64,000 nt of DNA from Paralichthys olivaceus (Eukaryota; Chordata; Actinopteri; Pleuronectiformes; Paralichthyidae): NCBI RefSeq assembly GCF_024713975.1, contig NC_091099.1, forward strand, positions 14,985,501 through 15,049,500, read 5' to 3'. The position numbers and the translations under genes were made by a program. The notes under the pieces are model-generated. The model did not search any database, was not told the origin of the DNA, and saw only the letters and a program-made list of their open reading frames with translations. Of this stretch, positions 33,426 to 64,000 are shown in pieces; positions within the stretch are counted from its first letter, which is position 1, and each line of letters opens with the position of its first letter.

Positions 33426-34480
33426 TTGCTCCTGGAGGTACTGCAATACCAGGTCGATGCACAGAGAGGATGAAGCCAGCCCATAATCCATCTCTGTGTT
33501 CAAAAAACCTTCTTCAACTTCCTGTCTCCAATCCAGCTGTATCATCATTTTATATATTGCATTTACACTTTATGGATTCTGTTTACTTTGCATTGGCTTT
33601 TACTCATTAATTTGCTTGTTGTCCGTTTTTGTTGTCTTGTTTTATTTGTCCTCTTTTTGAAGTACTTTTTAAATGCTTTTTGAAAAGTGTTATATAAATA
33701 AAGTTACTATCAGAATTTAATGTAATATCTATTATATTTTCTGTATATTTCATTGTGTTTATATTGCATGTTTACTGATGAATTACAGTACCTTTACTGA
33801 TGTTTCTTATTTTTCATATCTCTGTTGTTGCTATAAGGTGGCAAATTTCCCCATAGTGGATCTAATGAAGGATTATCAAGTCTCGTCTTAAAATAAATTG
33901 GCAGCAGGCAACATGCATTTCCCCTTTTTAAAATGAATTTAATTGATCATTCAACATTAAATTACACAGGTTAATCCAATGATTAATCTCCTTTTTCTGT
34001 AAACACATGTTACAGAGGACAGGAAATCAACATTTCATAAACCAAATCCAAATATTTAACACATGCACTTTATAATTATAAACTGCAGATAAGAGGCATG
34101 GGCAAAATGGCAAAAGGATATGAGCAAGCTGTAGGCTGACAATATATACATTTAATTAAAAAAAATAAAGACAAGTCAAACCTTAACTTGCAAACAACAA
34201 ATAGTAGACAAGAAAAAAAATGAGAGCTAGGATTGAAATGTCAATTTGAAAAGTTGAGTTCAATCTGGGGAACCAAAGAAAACCTGGGCAGTTCTATGTT
34301 TAGTCTAATTGGTAATGAGGTTTTCTTTTCTCCTCCAAATGTTTATTAGCTATTACATTTTCCCATAACAGCTACTTTCTTTAACATTTAGAAAAATAAT
34401 ATGCAACCTATACATCTTCAACATATAACGTACATTCTAAGCTTGGGGCTACATTTTGAGGAATATCTAGAGAACCCATA
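33426..34480. other. Intergenic, CRACR2B to TMEM138, with a LINE-like 3' tail
   Basis: AAAGTGTTATATAAATAAAGTTAC near 33685-33710 resembles the 3' end of a teleost LINE. The rest (33730-34480) is AT-rich with no recognisable exon or repeat. The genes on either side diverge. Confidence 0.4.
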
Positions 34481-34700
34481 CATTGGCTATTACGGTAATA
34501 TCACGAAGACGCGTTACCATGGAACTTGCGGAAATACGTTGCGCCTGAGAGGCAGCGGTGGATGCTCAGAGAAAACTGCGCGGTTTGTTTGTCGTAAAAG
34601 AAGAAACACGAACAGTTTACGGATCCTGTTTGTCTCCACGTGACTTGTTTTCTCCCTTGCGCGTGTTTCTGGTGAGTAAAGGTGATTTAAGTCGTATTCC
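34480..34700 (+). promoter_or_regulatory. TMEM138 promoter and noncoding first exon
   Basis: Base composition shifts to CpG-richer sequence at about 34500-34720 (ACGCGTTACC, TTGCGCCTG, GCGCGGTTTG). A strong donor, TTCTG|GTGAGTAAAG, ends a candidate first exon at 34671. The next exon starts at 35254 after CTTCCTGCTGCAG and carries the coding start at 35634. Confidence 0.6.
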
Positions 34701-35253
34701 TGGAGCATGTTTACGCAACGGGACGCAGTCAAACAGCGTTGTTGTGGTTAACGTAGAAAACGTGTGAGGGGAGAAACTCGAAGTTAAAACCAGATCTGTG
34801 CCTCCGCCTTTGTTGAGTTCACTGTACATGAGTTATATGTTACTAACACTAACAGTCCGAACTAACTATCAGCCGTCTTCTAGTTTATCTGCAGCCAGGA
34901 GTAAATAGCGACAGGCCAGTAGAAGAGACGTTGCGTAAAAACGAGAGTTTTAGCGTCACGCAATAACAACTGGAGGAGTCCACACAGGACAAATTAATCC
35001 TTAATCCCAGCCATGACCTTCCCACGCCTGCTGCCTGTGTAACATGGTTACGTTTACCGCTCATTTATCCGTCTGAGACAGACGTTACATCAGCCCCTCA
35101 CCCACACCCACACACACACACACACACAATGGAGAAGCCAGAGCTGCAAGTGAACACAACATAGCAGCAAGGAATGGTGTAGATACAGATGTAGCCATGT
35201 TTCTTTTGCAATCTCACGATGTAACCACAGTGTCTCTTTTCTTCCTGCTGCAG

Positions 35254-35650
35254 ATGAGGAGACTTTCCACAGCCAAGATGTTGACATGCAACAGCTGAAG
35301 AGGTCAAACCCAGTTAATGTGACGCCCAGGACTTCCTGCATCTTTTATCCCTGAGGAACACAAACAGCATGTTTCTCAACAGAGGACCTTCCTGGAGTAT
35401 ATAACACATAAAGCAAGAGAGTGTTTATGGAAAAGCACACCACTCTCTGACTATGTGAATGGACAAGTTGTTGCTCAGTGGTGTGCGTCTGCTTCTGGAC
35501 CTCTGCAGTGTTTTCATACCAAAGTATGAAGAGTTGTCCGACATCAAGTTCCTGTGTTTGGGATCTGTGAAGAGAGGGAAGGAGGAGGAGAGACGGGGAA
35601 GCCTGGAGGTTTTCCAGGCTCAGGCTCCTGAAGATGCTGCAGACTGGTAA
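35254..35650 (+). other. Upstream open reading frames in the TMEM138 leader
   Basis: The leader exon from 35254 begins with an ATG at its first base that opens a 14-codon uORF (35254-35298). A second ATG at 35459 opens a 63-codon frame that ends at 35650, past the TMEM138 start at 35634 and in a different frame. If this exon is the sole leader, initiation at 35634 would need leaky scanning or reinitiation. The longer frame has no recognisable homology. Confidence 0.5.
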
Positions 35651-37084
35651 CTACTCACTGGTGCTGCTGATCCAGCTCTCGCTGTTGGCCTATGACCTCT
35701 TCGTCAACTCCTTCAGTGAACTTCTGAGGGGAGAGCCTGTCATCCAGCTCGTGCTGTTCATGTGAGTCAGCTGCATGTTCAAAACATCAGTTCATTTATC
35801 AGTGTGTCAACGAAGTAGATTCCAGGGAATTCATTATTTAAATCAGTTATTCATCAATTAAATACACTATAGTTTGCTTACATCTTCAGGTGGTACATTT
35901 TTCTTTGCATCATATTATCACAATGTTTTTTTAAATGCATTTCTATTGGTGTTTTAAAGTTATTTTTATTGATATACAAAAATTGACCAAGGAATTGATA
36001 ACAATCCAATAAATTATAATATGATGGAAGTTGTGGCTTTAATCTCCTGATTTAGCCCACAACTAAATACAGAATGCAATGGTTTGTTTTTATTGAGCTA
36101 ATCTGTACATTTACTGAGATTTACATTGTTCACATATTACAGGCAGTTTTACATAACTTAAAGAAAGTCTTAACACTTTCTATTTTAAGAGTTTACAAGA
36201 ACCGCCATGTCTATTGTCATCCTTGAGTATGTGTATTCATCAAAGCTATTGAGTCAGTACAACTTAATTCAGAAGCTTCTTCTGTCAGTAGCCATGTCAT
36301 TTAGCATGACATTTATTAAACTTTCCTTGATTTGAAAGAAAACACATCCAATTATTTCGAGTGAGTAGTCTGAACTCATGCAGGACCCAGAAAAATCACA
36401 CTTGCACTTCATCTTTCTCTCTGACATGGTCACGTGTATGTTGTGCACCATATTTAATATAAACTGTTCAATGTCTTGCAGAATCCAGGACATTGCCATC
36501 TTATTCAACGTGATCATCATCCTGTTGATGATGTTCAACACCTACGTGTTCCAGGTCGGCCTGGTGTCTCTGCTGCTGGAGAGGTTCAGGGCTCTGCTGA
36601 TCTTCTCCACTCTTTACCTGACCCTCAGCATCTGCTTCCACTGCTGGGTGTTGGTACGCTCCATCACACCAGCACTAAAACTCTTTAACACTATTCTGAG
36701 TGAAATAGCACTGAAATTGATGCTATAAAATATTGACTGTCCTATATCAGAGTAACTGTGAAGTTTACTGAATCTGATTAGAATTTATTTTCTTCTAGAA
36801 TCTTAGATGGCTCAACTCTAACCGCTTTGTTTGGACTGATGGTCTTGAAGCTCTTTTTGTTTTCCAGAGAACAGGTATTTGGTTGATTTAATTCATTCAA
36901 ACATTCTCCATTACAGCTAATCAGTTTTCTGTCCTTAATCATTGAGTATGTGTCTGTCTCTCTGTTATCAGCGGCAGTGTTGTATTACTACTTATACAAA
37001 CGCACAGCAGAGTACATGGGAGACCCCCGGCTGTACGAGGACTCTCTCTGGCTACGTGACGCCTTCGCCAGAGCCCGTCAATGA
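35634..37084 (+). CDS. tmem138: Transmembrane protein 138 (ciliary transition zone), complete, 4 coding exons, 162 aa
   Basis: Coding exons 35634-35761, 36482-36653, 36799-36874 and 36972-37084 total 489 nt in phase, giving 162 aa, as I recall for human TMEM138. The protein starts [20 protein letters not shown], then [86 protein letters not shown] and the C-terminal [18 protein letters not shown]. Four hydrophobic segments fit the four-pass topology. TMEM138 is needed for ciliogenesis and is mutated in Joubert syndrome 16. In tetrapods it sits beside TMEM216; here the neighbours are CRACR2B and TMEM258. AATAAA at 37630-37635 is its likely polyadenylation signal. The start was chosen by homology over the upstream ATGs. 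Confidence 0.97.
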
Positions 37085-38183
37085 CAAAGGGACAGACTAT
37101 AGACGTTGTAACACTGAGCATCGCCATGTGCTACACTGCATTTTGGACTATTTTCCTTCTATATTTGACACTTGGACAGCCTGACACTACTTAACAAAGC
37201 AATTTGGCTGATGTTGAATTTTACAGGTTAAGAGGATGAAGCAAAGTCTAACAGTTTGAGTTAATTGGTTCTTCGTAGCCAAGCAGGCAGACCATGGCAA
37301 ATGCAGCGTTGTATTAATCTGGATTGAGTGTGATAATCTATGTGGCCTTTGCAAATCAATTAGAGTTGTAGACAGTGTAACACATTGAAAGAATTGTCTC
37401 TGTTCAGAAATAGTATCTGTATTAAACTATAGTTATATGTAGAACTACATGCAATCATAGTTCTGATGGAAAGGCTGTATTCCACTGCAAAGGAAGAAAC
37501 AAGGTGGTTTATTTTGCCTTTTTTTTAAGACTAGTTTGTTCTGTTTACATGATAAATAAGCCAATTTCCATAATGGGAAACCTGCCATCTTTGAGTGGGG
37601 ACCATTTGAATTGTGTTCCCGCTGTTTTTAATAAATAATCCTTCTGTAATCCTGGTGTAATCCTTCATCTCTAAGGTGGTCAGTATTATCCTGGAGACAA
37701 GGTGAGACTGTTCTATTTTTAACGCAAAGATAAATCAGGGATTGAGGTTTTAGGCTCTACTAGTGAAACACTGTAAATAGTCTTTAGTGGGTCAAAATAC
37801 CCGTCTATTCCCAAGAACTCAGCAGGTTCAGTTGCAGTGCACTTTGGGTTTGGTCTTTGTGAAACTGTTCAACATTTAAGACACTAAGAGCTTAGAATGA
37901 TCGCAAACATTGCAGCTGTTGGGCTTAAGAAAGACAGGCACAAAAAGTTGTACAAATCCCCTTTACTTGTGAAAACAAAACCAGACTCCATATGACCCCA
38001 AAATATCATCAGTGCAGTCCAATTGAATCCAGATTCAGCTCGTGATGCCTGTAGTTCCACTGGAATGTGTCATATTATAAAGCCAGTCAAAATCTAGGAA
38101 AAGAATAGGGAGTGCAGTTAATAACAACAACACTTATAGTGATTAAAAATAAAAATCATTGGACGTAATATTTGAATTTACCT
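37085..38183. other. Convergent 3' UTRs of TMEM138 and TMEM258
   Basis: TMEM138 3' UTR runs from 37085 to about 37655, with AATAAA at 37630-37635. The remainder probably holds the TMEM258 3' UTR on the minus strand, for which I could not place a clear signal. No coding exon is seen. Confidence 0.5.
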
Positions 38184-41154
<2,971 letters not shown>

Positions 41155-41330
41155 TCTGTGGTAGAGTCGAGCTCCGGTATCAACGATTCAGGCTGAGAAG
41201 GACACGTACTGATTATCTCTTCCGGGTGTCGTCATGACGTAGCGGGGTTACGTGACTGTTTGGGTCTTTATTACCCTCGGTTTGGTCTGTCAGGCTTCTG
41301 CTCCGCACCACAGGCTCAGGTTTCAATCTC
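41155..41330 (-). promoter_or_regulatory. TMEM258 5' UTR and promoter
   Basis: Upstream of the minus-strand ATG the sequence is CpG-richer (TCTTCCGGGTGTCGTCATGACG near 41218-41240). It contains CTTCCGG, an ETS-type site, and TGACGTCA-like TGACGACA. This fits a housekeeping promoter without TATA. Site identities are by eye only. Confidence 0.5.
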
Positions 41331-41580
41331 TTCATATACACACTATGGTTTCAATATTTTGAAAATGTTCTCAATTGAATCAAGTTCTTAAGTGTATCTA
41401 ATAAAGTTGAATATACTATATTGCATTCATTTGATTAAACTTTACTAAACCCCCCAACCTAACCCTTCAATTGAATGACTTGAATATAATCAAATACATT
41501 TAATAATTTAATTGTTAAGTAATTCAATAAATGTATTTGGTTAAATTTGACCAATTACGTTAATTAGACACACACATCTA

Positions 41581-41840
<260 letters not shown>

Positions 41841-41869
41841 CTCCAGCTCAAACCAGGTTGACAATCAAA

Positions 41870-43912
41870 CACAAAGATCAATCACAAATTTATTTACTAC
41901 ATGCAATCATAGTATTACAGCATATTTTTTTTGACAAAATGCTTTGAAAATGTAGCGCTAAAATAGGCTAAAAAGTAAAAGTAGTGATATTAAAATACAT
42001 TTTAGTGTCATGGCATTTTCTCATAACAAACAGTGCTAAAATTAGAAATAAAATGTGTGTCTTCTCTTGCTTATCAATCATTTCTGGGCTCCAATAGCGA
42101 AAAGTTAATATATTATTGATAAAACAACAACCAAAAAAGAACTATAAAAACAATTACATAAAACACATCACATAAAAATGAGCATTGGTAGTAACAAAAT
42201 GAAGCTATACAGTTACATGCAATGCAGTTCTACCAGAGTATGTGAAACCAATCTGGTGCACTGGACAGAGCAGAAGCAGTTCATTGCGTATATACAGTGC
42301 AAAAAGTGCTACAGTGGTTTCATTATGCTAGCTGGTGCATTATAAATAAGCTGAAATAGTACACTATACCCACTGAAGTCATAATAATTATACTCAAAAC
42401 ATTATAGTATTCATATTACGACAAATTCAAAAAACTTTTGTCTGAAAGCTGTTCATCCTATATTCCTATAATGTTGATTTTACATTGGAAATACACTATT
42501 TTTTCTTCTGAATGCATTTACATAGGGAATATGGATTTGAAAACAAATTTTGACAAACGCAACATATAGATGGTGGTTTGAGTAAGTAAGGTGAAAGCTT
42601 TTAAAACAAGAAATTATAACAGAAAGAAAAACAATTTACAAGTCAGTTGTATGAAAAGTTATGAGTGGGTATACTTAATTGAATAGGCACAAAAAAGTGA
42701 AAGTATTCAAAACCCCCACAGAAAAACATGGAAGAGTCCAGTGTATCTTATCTAATTTTGCATAAATACATGCAGTTTCACAGAGTTGCCTCTGAGCTGA
42801 GATGTACCGTTTTAGACAAATGATTGGGCATGCACTGAAATGATATAAGCCATTTATTGCCTCACCAGCATTCTTTCCAGTTAGCAACATACAATCTAAC
42901 CTATTCCAGTGTTTCTTGAAATATTGTCAGTGTTGGACTTTATCCATTATCAGATACAAGTAGCCGTCAGTGTTTCTACATGGTCATTTCCAGTGGTTTG
43001 TTTACTTCTCCAGTCTTATCGCGTTTTATCCAGTAAAAATGTTGAAAAGGACGCTTTCGTTTAAGGACTCGTCATGAGAATTTATTTTTTAAGTTTAATC
43101 CCCTGCATTAACATTTCATGCAACAATTTAATGTTTGATTTGACGCCACAGCTGAGATAGAAATTCTGCACAGTATGTTCCTCTGTGCACAGCGTTTAGT
43201 CTGACACTGTGTGAGGAGACAGTAGACTGTCTAGAGGCTGCAGCAGTCTCAAACACAAAGCTCCACTGTAGAGACCCAGGGTTTGCCAGTGTTCACTACT
43301 GAGGTATATTTTCTTTGTGAGTTGCAACCATTCACTGAGGGCCTTCAGCAGAGGCCAGTCATCTTCTCTCCAGTGTTTACAATTAGTGAACAGTGTTGCT
43401 GTTTTCATCTGACATTGGTGTCTGTGTCCAGGCAGACACACACTTTTATAAAACTTAACACAAAAATGTGTGCAGTGTCATCTACAGAGTCTTAGTCTGG
43501 ACTTTAGATTTAAATGTGAAATCCCCTAAAAAAGTGATATGGCTTACGTATGTTAACTATAGAGGACATAGTGATCAGTAATGAAGTGAGCTATCATGGG
43601 TGTTACTTTCACAATAGCAGTGAACAGTGACAACACACAGTTGTCAATTGACAACATTTTCAGTGACAGAGATAAAAAAGAGAGTGAAACAGTGTTTGAA
43701 AATCCAGTGATCACAGCAATAAGAGATGTCTGAATGCAAATATATGTGGAGGACTTTACAGTGGGACAGTGGTATATAGTTTGTTCTGTATTAAATCTCT
43801 TTAAAAATAATATACAAGAATGATACAAAAACCCTCTCCCACCACAACAGTGTTAAAATGGAAGGAGAAACATGGTGTGTTTAAAGGCACGTGGAGCAAA
43901 TCGTCCTCCTCC
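41870..43912 (-). other. Probable MYRF 3' UTR (about 2 kb)
   Basis: The sequence is AT-rich, free of recognised transposons and open to no coding exon. TTTATT at 41889-41894 reads AATAAA on the minus strand and would end a transcript from the MYRF stop at 43913. The UTR extent is inferred. Confidence 0.45.
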
Positions 43913-62250
<18,338 letters not shown>

Positions 62251-62830
62251 CCTAGCGGGTCCCACATAAAAAATCCATTAAAGTCTCCCGTCGTCCGAAC
62301 CAAACCAATTCGGATCAGGGAAACTCTTCACACGTACATCACTGAATCCGGATTCTAATGGTCGTGACTTTTCTGGTTGTGGTTCAACATGAATCCACCG
62401 CTGTGAGGAGAGCTTCTTCTTCTCTTCTCCTGCTCAGCAACTTGGCGCTGGATTGACGTCCCTTATGGCCAAACGCTTCCAGTGACGCTGCGCACACTTA
62501 AACTCTCAAAGTCTCTGTAAGAAGTGTTTTAATCAGAGCGACAACAAAAATCGTCACGAGAACAATGTCAGAGCATTTTCCTTCAGGCGCACCTTCACTT
62601 CAGCTCCTGCAAGCTGCATAATAAACTAAGGTTTCCCCGCAGAAAAAGTCCCATCTGTCGGAGGGACAACGCGTAAAATCGACGAGGAAAGTATTAGGTT
62701 AAAAAAAAAGTGTGCGTGAAAGTTGTTTAAAGTTGCTGTGGAGTAGTTTCTCTTCCTCCGCTGCTTCTCCCTCTCTCACTCAGACAGGATGAGGAGTCGG
62801 AGGAGAGGAGCTGAGGCAGGTGAGGGATGT
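62251..62830 (-). promoter_or_regulatory. MYRF 5' UTR and promoter region
   Basis: Upstream of the minus-strand ATG, the interval to about 62830 is locally richer in CpG (GTCTCCCGTCGTCCG, GACGCTGCGCAC, CGCGTAAAATCGACGAGG) than the rest of intron 1 or the far flank. No TATA box is evident. The start site cannot be placed exactly. Confidence 0.5.
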
Positions 62831-64000
62831 GCGCCAGGCTGCTGCACTGAAACTCACTGTTAACCACTCTGCTGGATGAAGACGCACAGTGGCGGTATAT
62901 TCAACCAGTTTTCATTTGTTATGTTGTACTATACATTGCAAATTCTATTGTACATATAATATATATACTTTATACTATGTATTATTTAAATTGTACTCTA
63001 TTCAACACTGTAACCATCGCTTTCCAATATCATGAAGCCTTTTTCTTCTAAAAGAGTGGCATTGATTGATTGATTGAGTCAATATTTTGACAATCAATTT
63101 ATCAATTTATCATTTCTCAGACAAACATCCAAATCTTCCATTTCTTGTTTCATAATAGTTGATTAAATGTGCTTAAAATTTTAAGTTTATGTATTTCCAG
63201 CCACATTTGTAAAACATACAGTGGGAAAAAAAGTCTTAAAATAACAAGCTGAAGGTTTCAAAACAAGTGTAATGCTCATTAAGTTCAATCAATGGCCTGA
63301 GTTAAAATGATTTGAATAATTTAAAAAGTAGGTTACTATGTTTTAAAAATAACGGTGCCTTATTTTGACTGTGCACTCAGAGAGATTCTTTTAATTTTTT
63401 AATTTGAGTCACTTAGTGTTGACATTTTACACAGCCATCATCAGCTTTTACAGAGTTAATCATTTAGCTTAAAGTAAATGTAACATGTTGTGTTTCTTTT
63501 ACAAGTTTGGAGATTTGAGTTTTTCTAAACTCTGACTCTTTCATCATCTTGCAGAGATCAGATAAATCAGGGTCACTCTGGAAAGCAATGATGGAGTTTT
63601 CTACTTTAAAATGATGAATCGAGAAAATGACTGCACCGTAATCAGTGCGCTTATTGCAGTCATTATTTAAGACTATGTTTATATCTAAGTAAGTAAGTGA
63701 AATGTATTATCATGCTCTAAAACACCACTGCATTTTTGAAACATGAACTTTAGGCTGAAATCCTTTGTCTTTGCATCAGGGAACACAGATGTGCGTATGT
63801 TGTGCTTCCTCTGGTTTCTGGTCTTTTCCTCTCAGCCAGTTTTATACTGAGTTTTCCTCTGATCCTGACAGAGTGTGAAGAGATACATTGAAAGGACTGA
63901 AAACCCCTCTGAGGAAATTCAATGAGATTGACTTGACTTGCGTGTAACTGTATGAAAACACTTCACCTTAAATAAAACTGTTGATTTAGGAGATTGAAGT
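62831..64000. other. Upstream flank of MYRF, nothing recognised
   Basis: AT-rich sequence with no credible exon, RNA gene or complete repeat on either strand. Confidence 0.5.

Noticed and set aside
35459-35650. 63-codon ORF as a separate small protein
   Set aside because: It has no recognisable domain and overlaps the TMEM138 start, so it is recorded as a uORF only.
37085-38183. Search for TMEM216, FEN1 or FADS exons next to TMEM138/TMEM258
   Set aside because: No reading frame matching these families was seen between or beside the genes.

Overview
The window is vertebrate nuclear DNA, almost certainly from a ray-finned fish of percomorph type (inference). Genes are split into short GT-AG exons with small introns. 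Every recognisable protein is a full-length vertebrate ortholog, and the gaps are filled with short degenerate transposon copies typical of teleosts. Nothing looks bacterial or viral. I rebuilt gene models by hand, joining exons by splice sites, codon phase and remembered family sequence. Seven genes are complete with consistent phase throughout: IGHMBP2 (990 aa), CHID1 (386 aa), GATD1 (213 aa), CD151 (252 aa), TMEM138 (162 aa), TMEM258 (79 aa) and MYRF (985 aa). CRACR2B (650 aa) also joins in phase, but its 5' end is less certain.

Layout. 1-1.5 kb: the 3' end of a TRIM-type gene (+). 1.7-9.3 kb: IGHMBP2 (-), tail-to-tail with the TRIM gene, with a broken LINE in its first intron. 9.6-14.9 kb: CHID1 (+), sharing a head-to-head promoter region with IGHMBP2. 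14.9-17.1 kb: GATD1 (-), whose 3' end almost touches that of CHID1. 18.0-about 22.8 kb: CD151 (-). 23.3-33.1 kb: CRACR2B (-), with EF-hands, coiled coil and a C-terminal Rab GTPase. 34.5-37.6 kb: TMEM138 (+). 38.2-41.2 kb: TMEM258 (-). About 41.9-62.3 kb: MYRF (-), with a long 3' UTR and a 7.6 kb first intron. 62.8-64 kb: no gene seen.

The genes do not form one pathway. They are a DNA/RNA helicase, an ER/lysosomal chitinase-like lectin, an amidotransferase-like protein, a tetraspanin, a calcium-sensing Rab, a ciliary transition-zone protein, an oligosaccharyltransferase subunit and a membrane-bound transcription factor for myelination. They are linked by ancient synteny: all the human counterparts lie on chromosome 11, some in 11p15.5 and others in 11q12-q13.

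The most notable observations are the CRACR2B ortholog that carries a complete Rab GTPase, which the human CRACR2B protein lacks; TMEM138 without a recognisable TMEM216 neighbour; an interspersed repeat family present at least seven times on both strands, one copy of which carries a microsatellite; and several small inverted-repeat elements. I found no wholly new system.
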